Assembly (NCBI RefSeq): GCF_024228315.1
Contig: NZ_CP100454.1
Span: 1,674,001 to 1,738,000 of the forward strand
Source: Halomarina pelagica
Lineage (GTDB): Archaea; Halobacteriota; Halobacteria; Halobacteriales; Haloarculaceae
Length of the DNA stretch: 64,000 bases
Direction: 5' to 3'
Of the stretch, positions 25,814 through 34,897 are shown one piece after another. Every line of letters begins with the position of its first letter. Within the stretch, counting starts at the first letter, position 1. The translations under genes were made by a program, and so were the position numbers. Below the pieces are notes generated by a model. That model saw only the letters and a list, made by a program, of their open reading frames with translations. It made no database searches and was not told where the DNA came from.

Positions 25814-25988
25814 GGTCGAACTCGCCGCGGAGACGTACCGGCGCATCGACCGCGCGAGCAAGGTCGTCGCCGTCGTCGCCGTCGCCGCCGGTCTCGAACT
25901 CGGCGGCGACACCCCGGCGGGACTCCTGCTCGGCGCGATCGGGGTGGCGCTGGCACTGAGTACGGTATTCATTCGGAACCAACCATGA
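25806..25988 (+). CDS. 60-residue membrane protein of the nar operon
   Basis: It starts inside the end of the cytochrome b gene and its stop overlaps the narG start. An N-terminal amphipathic part ([12 protein letters not shown]) leads to two short hydrophobic stretches (about 20-32 and 37-55). Overlap on both sides shows translation coupled with its neighbours. Possibly a small structural subunit of the cytochrome b/NarGH complex; no motif is known to me. Confidence 0.75.
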   Translation: MAEVELAAETYRRIDRASKVVAVVAVAAGLELGGDTPAGLLLGAIGVALALSTVFIRNQP

Positions 25989-28846
25989 GCGAGAACGAAC
26001 GGCACGGCGAGCGGTCGGAGCGAGCGGAAACCGAGACGGGCGCGTCGCGTCGGGGCTTCCTGAAGGGCCTCGGCGTCGCCGCCGCGGTCGGTGCGGGGGC
26101 GGCGAGCGGCGACCTGTTGTCGATGGACGGCCTCGAGATCGTCGAGGACCCCATCGGTAACTACCCCTACCGGGACTGGGAGGACCTCTACCGCGAGCGG
26201 TGGGACTGGGACTCGGTCGCCCGGAGCACCCACAGCGTCAACTGCACCGGCAGTTGCTCGTGGAACGTCTACGTGAAGAACGGGCAGGTCTGGCGCGAGG
26301 AGCAGGCCGGCGACTACCCCCGCTTCGACGAGTCGCTGCCGGACCCGAACCCGCGGGGATGCCAGAAGGGGGCCTGCTACACGGACTACGTGAACGCCGA
26401 CCAGCGCGTCAAGCACCCGCTCAAGCGGGTCGGCGAGCGCGGCGAGGGGAAGTGGAAACGGATCTCCTGGGACGAGGCGCTGACCGAGATCGCGACCCAC
26501 GTCGTCGAGGAGGTGCGGGCGGGGCGGTACGACGCGATCAGCGGGTTCACGCCCATCCCGGCGATGAGTCCCGTCTCCTTCGCGGGCGGGTCGCGGCTGA
26601 TCAACCTCCTGGGCGGCGTGAGCCACTCCTTCTACGACTGGTACTCTGACCTCCCGCCGGGCCAGCCGCTGACGTGGGGCGTCCAGACCGACAACGCCGA
26701 GAGCGCCGACTGGTACAACGCGGACTACCTCATCGCGTGGGGGTCGAACGTCAACGTGACGCGCATCCCCGACGCGAAGTACTTCCTCGACGCCGGCTAC
26801 GACGGGACCAAGCGCGTCGGCGTGTTCACCGACTACTCGCAGACGGCGATCCACACCGACGAGTGGCTCAGCCCCGAACCGGGGACGGACACGGCGCTCG
26901 CCCTCGGGATGGCACGGACCATCGTCGAGGAGGGGCTGTACGACGAGGCGCACCTGAAGGAACAGACCGACATGCCGCTGCTGGTCCGCGAGGACACCGG
27001 CAAGTTCCTCCGCGCCGCCGACCTCCGCGCCGACGGGGACGACCGGGTGTTCGTGATGCGCGACGCCGAGGGAACCCTCCGGGACGCGCCGGGGTCGCTC
27101 GGGAACCGCGCCGGGAAGTACGACCCCGACGCGAGCATCGAACTCGGCTTCGACCCGCGACTGGACGTGGACGGGACCGTCGACGCCCTCGACGGCGAGG
27201 TTCGCGTCCGGTCGGTCTGGGCGAAGCTGAAGGCGGAACTCGCCAGGTACGACCCCGCGTTCGTCCGCGAGGAGACCGGCGTCGGACGGGAGACCCACCA
27301 GCGGATCGCCCGCGAGTTCGCCGACGCCGACCGGGCGAAGATCATCCACGGGAAGGGCGTCAACGACTGGTACCACAACGACCTCGGCAACCGGGCGATC
27401 CAGCTGCTGGTCACGCTGACCGGGAACCTCGGCCGGCAGGGGACGGGCCTCGACCACTACGTCGGCCAGGAGAAGATCTGGACGGTCCACGGCTGGAAGA
27501 CGCTCTCCTTCCCGACCGGCGACGTTCGCGGGGTCCCGACGACGCTGTGGACCTACTACCACGCCGGCATCCTCGAGAACACCGACGAGGAGACCGCGGC
27601 CCGCATCCGGGAGGCCATCGACAGGGAGTGGATGCCGCTGTACCCCGAGGAGCGCGAGGACGGGACGCGGCCCGATCCGACCACGCTGTTCGTCTGGCGC
27701 GGGAACTACTTCAACCAGTCCAAGGGGAACGTCGCCGTCGAGGAGACCCTCTGGCCCAAACTCGACCTCGTCGTCGACGTCAACTTCCGCATGGACTCGA
27801 CGGCGATGTACTCGGACATCGTCCTGCCGGCCGCGAGCCACTACGAGAAGCACGACCTCTCGATGACGGACATGCACACCTACGTACACCCGTTCACGCC
27901 GGCCGTGGAGCCGCTCGGGGAGTCGAAGACGGACTGGCAGATCTTCCGCGAACTCGCGGCGAAGATCCAGGCGGTCGCGCGGGAGCGCGACCTCGACCCG
28001 GTGCGCGACCGCCGGTTCGACCGGGAGATCGACCTCACGACCGTCCACGACGACTTCGTCCGCGACTGGGTGTCCGGAGCGGAGGGGGCGCTCGCCGACG
28101 ACAGGGCCGCCTGCGAGTTCGTCCTCGAGCACTCCGAGGAGACGAACCCCTCGGACAGCGACGCGCGAATCACGTTCGACGACATCGACGAGCGGCCCCG
28201 GCGGTTCGAGGCGGCGAGCGACCACTGGACCTCGCCGATCGAGGAGGGGGAGGCCTACGCCCCGTGGAAGCGCTTCGTCCGGGACAAGGAGCCGTGGCCG
28301 ACGTTCACCGGCCGACAGCAGTACTACATCGACCACGACTGGTTCCTCGAGATGGGCGAGGAACTGCCGACGCACAAGCGCCCCGTCGTCGAGCAGGACC
28401 GCGAGGCGTACCCGCTGCGGTACAACACGCCCCACGGTCGGTGGTCGATCCACTCGACCTGGCGGGACAACGAGACGCTGCTCCGACTCCAGCGCGGCGA
28501 GCCGGTCGTGTACCTCCACCCGGAGGACGCCGAGGCGCGGGGCATCGCGGACGGCGACGACGTCGTCGTCTACAACGACCTGGCCGAGGTCGAGGTGCAG
28601 GCGAAGCTCTACCCGAGCAGTCGGACGGGAACCGCCCGGATGTACTTCGCCTGGGAGACGTTCCAGTTCCCCGGGCGGAACAACTTCAACTCGCTCGTCC
28701 CGATGTACATGAAGCCGACGCAGCTGGTCAGGTACCCCGAGGACACCGGCGAGCACCTCCGGTTCGTCCCGAACTACTGGGGACCGACGGGCGTGAACAG
28801 CGACGTCCGCGTCGACGTCCGGAAGAAGGGGGGTGACGGGTCGTGA
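25985..28846 (+). CDS. narG: Respiratory nitrate reductase catalytic subunit NarG (Tat-exported)
   Basis: 953 residues. It reduces nitrate to nitrite with a bis-MGD molybdenum centre. The Tat signal has SRRGFLKG (residues 21-28), so the enzyme faces outward (pNar-type). The His-ligated [4Fe-4S] cluster is in STHSVNCTGSC...CQKGAC. The molybdenum ligand is Asp222 in FYDWYSDLPP, the residue that marks nitrate reductases rather than Cys- or Ser-ligated relatives. It is shorter than bacterial cytoplasmic NarG (about 1,240) as expected for the archaeal type. Start overlaps the small membrane gene; the end overlaps narH (GTGA). Confidence 0.97.
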   Translation: MSENERHGERSERAETETGASRRGFLKGLGVAAAVGAGAASGDLLSMDGLEIVEDPIGNYPYRDWEDLYRERWDWDSVARSTHSVNCTGSCSWNVYVKNGQVWREEQAGDYPRFDESLPDPNPRGCQKGACYTDYVNADQRVKHPLKRVGERGEGKWKRISWDEALTEIATHVVEEVRAGRYDAISGFTPIPAMSPVSFAGGSRLINLLGGVSHSFYDWYSDLPPGQPLTWGVQTDNAESADWYNADYLIAWGSNVNVTRIPDAKYFLDAGYDGTKRVGVFTDYSQTAIHTDEWLSPEPGTDTALALGMARTIVEEGLYDEAHLKEQTDMPLLVREDTGKFLRAADLRADGDDRVFVMRDAEGTLRDAPGSLGNRAGKYDPDASIELGFDPRLDVDGTVDALDGEVRVRSVWAKLKAELARYDPAFVREETGVGRETHQRIAREFADADRAKIIHGKGVNDWYHNDLGNRAIQLLVTLTGNLGRQGTGLDHYVGQEKIWTVHGWKTLSFPTGDVRGVPTTLWTYYHAGILENTDEETAARIREAIDREWMPLYPEEREDGTRPDPTTLFVWRGNYFNQSKGNVAVEETLWPKLDLVVDVNFRMDSTAMYSDIVLPAASHYEKHDLSMTDMHTYVHPFTPAVEPLGESKTDWQIFRELAAKIQAVARERDLDPVRDRRFDREIDLTTVHDDFVRDWVSGAEGALADDRAACEFVLEHSEETNPSDSDARITFDDIDERPRRFEAASDHWTSPIEEGEAYAPWKRFVRDKEPWPTFTGRQQYYIDHDWFLEMGEELPTHKRPVVEQDREAYPLRYNTPHGRWSIHSTWRDNETLLRLQRGEPVVYLHPEDAEARGIADGDDVVVYNDLAEVEVQAKLYPSSRTGTARMYFAWETFQFPGRNNFNSLVPMYMKPTQLVRYPEDTGEHLRFVPNYWGPTGVNSDVRVDVRKKGGDGS

Positions 28847-29895
28847 GCGGCGGGACGTCGGAGGTCGACCTCGCGGAGGGGGTCTCCCACCAGGTCGCCA
28901 TGGTGATGGACCTGAACAAGTGCGTCGGCTGTCAGACGTGTACGGTCGCGTGCAAGACCCTCTGGACCGAGGGCGGCGGCCGCGAGTACATGTACTGGAA
29001 CAACGTGGAGACGAAGCCGGGCGAGGGGTACCCTCGAAACTGGGGGGAGAGCGGCGGCGGCTGGAAGTCCGCCGAGCACGGGGAGCGGTCGCCCGGGGAG
29101 ATCCCCGCGCAAGGAGACTACGGCCGCGCCTGGGAGTTCGACCACGAGGCGATCATGTACGACGGGAGCGACGAACCGCTCCGTCCGCAGGGGGACCCGA
29201 CGTGGGGACCGAACTGGGACGAGGACCGGGGGGCCGGCGAGCACCCCAACTCCTATTACTTCTACCTCCCTCGCATCTGTAACCACTGTACGCACCCCTC
29301 GTGCGTGGAGGCGTGTCCGCGGAAGGCCATCTATAAGCGCGAGGAGGACGGGATCGTGCTCATCGACCAGGAGCGGTGTCGGGGGTACCGCTACTGCGTC
29401 GAGGGCTGCCCCTACAAGAAGGTGTACTACAACGCGAGGACGAAGACCTCGGAGAAGTGCGTCTTCTGTTACCCGCGGATCGAGGGGTCGGGACCGGACG
29501 GCGAGACGTTCGCCCCGGCCTGCGCCGAGGAGTGCCCCCCTCAGCTCCGGCTCGTCGGCTTTCTCGACGACGAGCGGGGACCGATCTACAAACTCGTCGA
29601 GGAGTACGAGGTCGCCCTCCCGCTCCACCCGGAGTACCGGACGGAGCCGAACGTCTACTACATTCCGCCGTTCGCACCGCCCCAGCACTCCGACGCCGGC
29701 GAGACGGTCGACGTGGACCGCATCCCGCGTGAGTACCTGGAGGAACTCTTCGGCGAGCGCGTCCACCGCGCGCTGGACACGATCCAGCGGGAGCGCGAGC
29801 GCGTGAACCTCGGCGAGTCGAGCGAACTCATGGACCTGCTGACGGACACGAATCCCGCCCGGAAGTACCGCCTGGAGGTGTTCGACGATGCGTGA
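28843..29895 (+). CDS. narH: Nitrate reductase beta subunit NarH
   Basis: 350 residues from GTG 28843. It carries four Fe-S clusters: CVGCQTCTVAC (about 26-36), CNHCTHPSCVEAC, CRGYRYCVEGC and CVFCYPR...CAEEC. In bacterial NarH the third group has Trp (CRGWRMC), making a [3Fe-4S] cluster; here it is Tyr. It has no Tat signal and is presumably carried out with NarG. It passes electrons from the heme-b or Rieske/cytochrome b partners to the NarG cluster. Overlaps both neighbours. Confidence 0.96.
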   Translation: MSGGTSEVDLAEGVSHQVAMVMDLNKCVGCQTCTVACKTLWTEGGGREYMYWNNVETKPGEGYPRNWGESGGGWKSAEHGERSPGEIPAQGDYGRAWEFDHEAIMYDGSDEPLRPQGDPTWGPNWDEDRGAGEHPNSYYFYLPRICNHCTHPSCVEACPRKAIYKREEDGIVLIDQERCRGYRYCVEGCPYKKVYYNARTKTSEKCVFCYPRIEGSGPDGETFAPACAEECPPQLRLVGFLDDERGPIYKLVEEYEVALPLHPEYRTEPNVYYIPPFAPPQHSDAGETVDVDRIPREYLEELFGERVHRALDTIQRERERVNLGESSELMDLLTDTNPARKYRLEVFDDA

Positions 29896-30700
29896 GGAGC
29901 GGTCGGCCGCGCTCGCCGCGGCGGTGTTGAGCTGTCTGGTGGTCGTCACGGCGGCCGTCGCGCCCGCGCTGACGTCGGCCCGGCCGGCGAACCAGATCCC
30001 CGTCGAGGAGGTGTCGGGCGACGCGAACCCCCAGCGGCCGACCGCCGAGGTCTGGACCGCGGTGCCGTCGGTCGACGTTCCGCTCACGAGCGCGCCGAGC
30101 GGGCTCCCGAACGCGAACGACACGTCGGTCGAGACGCTGGACGTGCAGGCCGCACGGGATCAGCGACGCCTGTACGTCCGCGTCTCGTGGAAGGACGGGA
30201 CGGCGGATCGGAACGTGACCGGGCCGCGGGAGTTCGCCGACGCGGTCGCGGTGCAGCTACCGGTGAACACCAGCGCCCGGCCGCCGATCGCGATGGGGAG
30301 CACGCGCACCCCCGTCAACGTCTGGTACTGGAGCGCTGACGGCGGCACCGAGGAACTGCTCGCCGGCGGACCCGGATCGACGACCGCGTTCGGGAACGCG
30401 ACGGTGCGGACGACGACGACGTACGACGACGGCCGGTGGACGGTCGTCCTCTCCCGGGAGCGACGCGTCCCCGGACCGAACCGGACCTCGATCGGGGGGG
30501 AGGACGTCGACGTCGCGTTCGCGGCGTGGAACGGCTCCAACATGGAGCGGTCCGGCCGGAAGTCGGTGAGCGAGTGGTACCACTTCCCCCTCGGGCCGGG
30601 ACCGCAGGGGCCGCCCTACGAGACCATCCTGTGGACGGTCGCGGGGCTCGCGATCGTCGGCGTCGCGCTCGTGACGATCACCGCGGTCAGGAGGACGTGA
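29888..30700 (+). CDS. narC: EBDH-gamma-like heme-b subunit of nitrate reductase
   Basis: 270 residues. It has an N-terminal signal/anchor (LAAAVLSCLVVVTAAVAPAL), an immunoglobulin-like beta domain of the ethylbenzene dehydrogenase gamma type (DVQAARDQRRLYVRVSWKDGTADRN...FADAVAVQLP) and a C-terminal membrane helix (TILWTVAGLAIVGVALVTI). Family members bind one heme b with Met and Lys: a Met is present in PIAMGST and a Lys in SGRKSVSEWY. This would link the external NarGH to the membrane. Symbol tentative. Overlaps narH by 8 nt. Confidence 0.82.
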   Translation: MREERSAALAAAVLSCLVVVTAAVAPALTSARPANQIPVEEVSGDANPQRPTAEVWTAVPSVDVPLTSAPSGLPNANDTSVETLDVQAARDQRRLYVRVSWKDGTADRNVTGPREFADAVAVQLPVNTSARPPIAMGSTRTPVNVWYWSADGGTEELLAGGPGSTTAFGNATVRTTTTYDDGRWTVVLSRERRVPGPNRTSIGGEDVDVAFAAWNGSNMERSGRKSVSEWYHFPLGPGPQGPPYETILWTVAGLAIVGVALVTITAVRRT

Positions 30701-30701
30701 C

Positions 30702-31430
30702 ATGGACGACACGAACGGAAACGCGCTGGAGGACGGCACGGCCCCGGTCGACGACGAACCGCTCGACGTCGCCTCGCTCGACGCGGCGGCCGCGGCGCGC
30801 GGGGGCGTCTACGCGCTGTTCGCGACGCTGTTCGAGGAACCGGACGAGACGGTGTACGCCCGGCTCGACGCGGGCGAGGTGCACGCGCAGTGCGCCGACC
30901 TCCTCGCGGCCACGGGGCTCGACGTCGACCCGCCGGACCTCACGACCGGCGACGATCACGAGACGCTCTGTGCGCGGTACAACGACCTGTTCACGGTCGG
31001 CTACGCGGAGTACGAGGATCGGAGCGACGGGTCGCTCGCCTCGCGGGGGCCGCCCGTCTCGCTCTACGAGAGCCGGTATCGCTCGGACGTGTCGTGGAGC
31101 GACGTGAACCTCGACCTCGCGCGAGCGTACGACTACTTCGGCCTCGGGGTCGATCGGACGGCGCGGGACAACCACGACTACCTGCCGTACCTCCTCGAGT
31201 TCGCCGGCTACCTGGCCCGACGCGCCGCGCTGCTCGACGAGGGGGCCGCCCGGGCGCGACTCGACTTCCTCGACAGGCACCTCCGCGTCGTCGCCCCGCG
31301 CGTCGCCGAGCGAGTGGCCGGGGAACCGGGCACGGACCTCTACGGCGAACTCGCCGACGCGCTCGACCGGTTCACCGCCGCCGACCAGGTCGACTTGGCC
31401 GCGCGGTACGAGGAGGTGGGGCGCTCGTGA
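30702..31430 (+). CDS. narJ: TorD/NarJ-family chaperone
   Basis: 242 residues, all-helical. Residues 35-220 match the DMSO-reductase chaperone family (RGGVYALFATLFEEPDETVYARL..., YNDLFTVGY, VSLYESRY, DYFGLGVD, DNHDYLPYLLEFAGYLA). It should bind the Tat signal of apo-NarG and guard cofactor insertion before export. It follows the heme-b subunit by 1 nt and overlaps the next gene (GTGA). Cytoplasmic. Confidence 0.9.
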   Translation: MDDTNGNALEDGTAPVDDEPLDVASLDAAAAARGGVYALFATLFEEPDETVYARLDAGEVHAQCADLLAATGLDVDPPDLTTGDDHETLCARYNDLFTVGYAEYEDRSDGSLASRGPPVSLYESRYRSDVSWSDVNLDLARAYDYFGLGVDRTARDNHDYLPYLLEFAGYLARRAALLDEGAARARLDFLDRHLRVVAPRVAERVAGEPGTDLYGELADALDRFTAADQVDLAARYEEVGRS

Positions 31431-32299
31431 GCCGACACTCGGCGTCGACCGGTGACGAACACCGCCCGACGGGGGCGGGGAGTCTCGCCGGAGCGCTGTC
31501 CGTCTCGCCGCGGGGCGCGGTCGGAGCGCTCGCCCTGCTCGCGCCCGCCGCGACGACGCTCCTTCGCGTCGCGCGAAACGCGCCGACGACCCTGCCGCCG
31601 GTCGTCGCCGACGCCTACCCGTCCGTCGCGCTGGCCGCCGCGCTGGGTCCCGCGGCGGCGGCGGTGCTGCTCGGCGCGCTGACCGACGACGTGCGCGAGC
31701 GCGTCGGACTCGCGTTCGTCGGCGTCTTCGGTCCCGCGGGAGCGTTCGTCCCGGCGGCGTGGCTCCCCGCCGCGGGGGCGGTCGTCGGCGGGACGGCCCT
31801 CGCCGTCTACGCGCGTCGGCGACGACTCGGGGCGCGTCGGTTCGCGGTCGCCGCGCTCGTCGTCGTCGCCATGGCGGCGTCGCTCGCCGGTGCGGCGGGC
31901 GTCGCGTCGGTGACGCTCAGGCCCCTGGGGTCGACGCTCGCGCTCCTCGGCGTCGGACTCGCCCCCGCGTTCGTCCGGTCGGCGTGGCCCGACTGGACGG
32001 TCGGGGCGCTCGCGGCCCTGCTCGCGCTCAAAGCGGGCCTGAGCGCGCCCTTCGCGACCGGGGCGGTCGTGCTCGTCGGCGGCGCGGTCGTCGGGACGCC
32101 GCTCCCCGTCGTCGCGCTGGCGGTCGGCGGGGCCGTCGCCACGGCGGCCGCCGCGCTCCGTCGCCGCGCGCCCGAGGCGGCGGTCGGCGTCGCGCTGCTG
32201 GCGGTCGCGGGCGTCCCCGCGACGCTCCCGCGAGCGCTCGCGGTCTGCGTCGGCGTCGACCTGCTCGTCGCGTCGTCCACGGGCGGTGATCGCCCGTGA
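31427..32299 (+). CDS. Polytopic membrane protein of the nar operon
   Basis: 290 residues from GTG 31427. Very Ala/Val/Gly-rich with about eight or nine predicted helices and Arg-rich loops (ARRRRLGARR, RRRAPE). No family recognised, no binding motif. Its overlapping position between the NarJ-type and HEAT-repeat genes ties it to nitrate respiration, but whether as nitrite/nitrate transporter or assembly factor cannot be told. Confidence 0.72.
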   Translation: MSRHSASTGDEHRPTGAGSLAGALSVSPRGAVGALALLAPAATTLLRVARNAPTTLPPVVADAYPSVALAAALGPAAAAVLLGALTDDVRERVGLAFVGVFGPAGAFVPAAWLPAAGAVVGGTALAVYARRRRLGARRFAVAALVVVAMAASLAGAAGVASVTLRPLGSTLALLGVGLAPAFVRSAWPDWTVGALAALLALKAGLSAPFATGAVVLVGGAVVGTPLPVVALAVGGAVATAAAALRRRAPEAAVGVALLAVAGVPATLPRALAVCVGVDLLVASSTGGDRP

Positions 32300-33129
32300 G
32301 AGACGAGGAGGAGGCCACCGACGGACCGCCGGACCCGCGTCTCCACCCGGAGCGGAGCCCGGGGTTCGGGGAGCACCCCGGGGGGCTCGCGGCCATCGAG
32401 GTTGATCGCGACGTCACCATCGGCGAGGCGTCGCCGGAGGAACTCTCGGTGAGCGACACGACGCCCGTCGCCGACCGGGACGCGGAGGCGCTGTGCCGGA
32501 CGCTCGAGGGTGGGTCGGTCGTCGAGCGTCGGCGCGCCGCGCTCGCCCTCGCGGACGCCGGCGCGGACGACGGTCGCGTCGGGCGGGCGCTGGCGGGCGC
32601 GGCGAGCGACGACGACCCCGAGGTTCGGCAGTTCGCCGTCGAGTCGCTCGGGAAACGCGGGGGGGAGGTCGCCGCGGACGCGGCCCGCCGGCTGGTCGAC
32701 GACCCCGACCCGTGGGTGCGCGCGGAGGCGGTCGTGACGCTCGATCGCCTGGATCGGGCGGCCCACCGCGACCGCATCGAGGACGCCCTCGACGACGACC
32801 ACCACGCCGCCCGGCGGAACGCGACGATCTCGCTGTTCAAACTGCGCGGCGAGGGGGCGCTCGACGTCCTCCTCGAACGGGCGGACGACCCGAGCGAGCG
32901 CGTCCGGGAGTGGGCCGTCCACCTCCTGGGCGGCGTCGACGACGACCGCGCCAGGGTGACCCTCGACGCGGCGGCCGAATCGGACGAGAGCGACCTCGTG
33001 CGCGCGACCGCGGCGCGCGCACTCGAGGTCGACCCCGGGAGCTTCCGGCGGCAGTTCAGCGGTGCGCTGGACGAGGAGGATACGGTCCTCCCCGGCGAGG
33101 ACGCGCTCAACCGACGACCCGATCTCTGA
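32296..33129 (+). CDS. HEAT-repeat protein of the nar operon
   Basis: 277 residues from GTG 32296. The N-terminal 60 residues are acidic and Pro-rich (DPRLHPERSPGFGEHPGG). Residues 65-255 form about five HEAT-like helical repeats (AALALADAGADDG, DPEVRQFAVESLGKRGGE, DPWVRAEAVVTLDRLDR, SERVREWAVHLLGGVDD, DLVRATAARALEVDP). HEAT scaffolds bind other proteins; PBS-lyase-like HEAT proteins are often seen near redox complexes. A likely assembly or regulatory partner. Overlaps the membrane gene by 4 nt. Confidence 0.85.
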   Translation: MRDEEEATDGPPDPRLHPERSPGFGEHPGGLAAIEVDRDVTIGEASPEELSVSDTTPVADRDAEALCRTLEGGSVVERRRAALALADAGADDGRVGRALAGAASDDDPEVRQFAVESLGKRGGEVAADAARRLVDDPDPWVRAEAVVTLDRLDRAAHRDRIEDALDDDHHAARRNATISLFKLRGEGALDVLLERADDPSERVREWAVHLLGGVDDDRARVTLDAAAESDESDLVRATAARALEVDPGSFRRQFSGALDEEDTVLPGEDALNRRPDL

Positions 33130-33131
33130 TC

Positions 33132-34391
33132 ATGGACGAACACACCACGGATGCGATCCTGCGCGAACGAGTCGAAGCGGCGCTGCGAGACGTGAGCGAT
33201 CCCGAACTCGACCGGGCGGCGTTCGACGCCGGCCTCGTCGAGCGGATCCGCGTCGACGACGGCGAGGTCGTCGTCGAGGCCGACCCGTCCGGGTTCGACC
33301 CGTCGGTCGAGCGGGCGACGCGGGCGATGCTCCGCGCCGTCCGCGACGTCCCCGGCGTGCGGAGCGCCCACGTCGAACCGACGGCGGCGGAGGCTGGTGG
33401 TCGGACTCCGGGGGTCGACGCGTTCGACACGGTCGTCGCCGTCGCCAGCGCGAAGGGGGGCGTGGGCAAGTCGACCGTCGCCACGGCGCTCGCCTGCGCG
33501 CTCGCGGGCGAGGCGGACGTCGGCCTGTTCGACGCGGACGTCCACGGCCCGAACGTCCCCTCGCTACTCGACGTCGAGGGACCGATCCGGGCGGACGAGG
33601 AGGGTCATCCCCTCCCGGTCGAGGCGTCCGGCCCCGACGCGACGCTCGAAGCCATGAGCGTCGGCTTCATGGCGTCCGGCGCGCCGCTGGCGTGGCGCGG
33701 CGCGATGGTCCACGACGCGGTGACCGAACTCTTCGCCGAGACCGCCTGGCTGAATCGGGACACGCTCGTCGTCGACCTGCCGCCCGGGACGGGAGACGTC
33801 GTACTGACGACGCTACAGGAGATCGAGGTCGACGGCGTGGTCGTCGTGACGACCCCGTTTCCGACGAGCGTCGAGGACACGAACCGGAGCGTCGACCTCT
33901 TCCGGGAGAACGGCGTGCCCGTCCTCGGTGCCGTGGTCAACATGGGTGGGTTCACCTGTCCGTCCTGCGGCGACACGCACTCTCTGTTCCCGGGGGGTTC
34001 GCCCGAGGCGGCGCTGGACGCGCCGGTCGTCGCCGAACTCCCGTTCTCGCCGGCGCTGCAGCGGACGCCGACGCCGGGGGACGCCGCGGACGCCGTCGAT
34101 CGACTCGCCGCCGAGGTCTCGCGTCGGGTGACCGAGGCGTGGGAACTGGACGCGCCCGACGACGCCGTCGACCTCCGCGGAGCGACCGCCGACGAGCGCC
34201 GAGCGCGGGTCCGCGAACGGTTCACGGCGCTCGATTCCGGGGACCCGTTCCACCTCGTGAGCGACCGCGACCCGAGTCCAGTCAGGGGGTTCCTCGCGGA
34301 ACTGGCCGGCGTCGAACCCGAGGCGATCGAGCCGTTCCGGGTCGAGCGCCGGACCCCGGAGGGCTGGGTCCTCCGCGCGAGGCACCCGTGA
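33132..34391 (+). CDS. Mrp/ApbC P-loop ATPase with N-terminal MIP18 and C-terminal DUF2249-like domains
   Basis: 419 residues from ATG 33132. Residues 8-85 are a MIP18/DUF59 domain (VEAALRDVSDPELDRAAFDAGLV). Residues 95-340 are the Mrp ATPase: deviant Walker A ASAKGGVGKST, DADVHGPNVPSLL, VDLPPGTGD, and the CPSCGDTHSLF motif with the CxxC used for Fe-S binding in this family. After residue 345 comes a segment (VDLRGATADERRARVRERFTALDSGDPFHLVSDRDPSPVRGFL...) resembling DUF2249. Mrp proteins load Fe-S clusters; NarG/NarH alone need five. Fusion with DUF2249 inside a nitrate operon is unusual. Confidence 0.85.
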   Translation: MDEHTTDAILRERVEAALRDVSDPELDRAAFDAGLVERIRVDDGEVVVEADPSGFDPSVERATRAMLRAVRDVPGVRSAHVEPTAAEAGGRTPGVDAFDTVVAVASAKGGVGKSTVATALACALAGEADVGLFDADVHGPNVPSLLDVEGPIRADEEGHPLPVEASGPDATLEAMSVGFMASGAPLAWRGAMVHDAVTELFAETAWLNRDTLVVDLPPGTGDVVLTTLQEIEVDGVVVVTTPFPTSVEDTNRSVDLFRENGVPVLGAVVNMGGFTCPSCGDTHSLFPGGSPEAALDAPVVAELPFSPALQRTPTPGDAADAVDRLAAEVSRRVTEAWELDAPDDAVDLRGATADERRARVRERFTALDSGDPFHLVSDRDPSPVRGFLAELAGVEPEAIEPFRVERRTPEGWVLRARHP

Positions 34392-34897
34392 GCGGCGACG
34401 CGTGCGAGGAGCGCGGGGAGCGCGGGGAGCCGATCGAGTCCCCGCGGCTCGACGTGATCGGCAGGGAGCGACTGTGCCTCTCGGTCGCGGCGCTGCGATC
34501 GCTACCGAGCGTCGAGCGGCGGTGCACCGTCGCCTGCGCGTCCGGACGGCGGACGACGGCGCGCTGGCGGGGCGTCCCCGTCCCGGAACTGCTCGACCGC
34601 GCGTCGATGCCGGAGGCGACGACCCACCTCGTGATCGGGAGCGACGACGGGTACCGCGCCTGCGTCGCCGTTCGCGACGCGCTCGACGGGATCGTGGCGT
34701 ACGCCCGCGACGGGACGCAGATCTGGGACGAGCGCCCCTACGCGACGCGGTTCGTCGCGCCGGGGATCGAGGGTGCGCGCACGGTCAGGGGCCCGACGCG
34801 AATCGAGGGGGTCGCGCTCGCGCCGGGGGCCGACCCCGACGCGTACGAGGCGCGACCGGCACCGCCCGGGGATCACTCGTCACCACGGGTCGACTGA
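34388..34897 (+). CDS. Molybdopterin-oxidoreductase-like domain protein
   Basis: 169 residues from GTG 34388, overlapping the Mrp stop. It resembles the central fold of the sulfite-oxidase/YedY family (PRLDVIGRERLCLSVAALRSLP, CTVACASGRRTTARWRGVPVPELLDRA, THLVIGSDDGYRACVAVRDALDGIVAYARDG). CACASG-like region may hold the Mo-ligand Cys, but the protein is about half the usual length and has no Tat signal, so it may bind rather than use cofactor. Last gene of the nar operon. Confidence 0.72.
   Translation: MSGDACEERGERGEPIESPRLDVIGRERLCLSVAALRSLPSVERRCTVACASGRRTTARWRGVPVPELLDRASMPEATTHLVIGSDDGYRACVAVRDALDGIVAYARDGTQIWDERPYATRFVAPGIEGARTVRGPTRIEGVALAPGADPDAYEARPAPPGDHSSPRVD

Noticed and set aside
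24260-28756. 1,498-codon minus-strand frame across cytochrome b and narG
   Set aside because: Exact shadow of three strong plus-strand genes; no recognisable motif.
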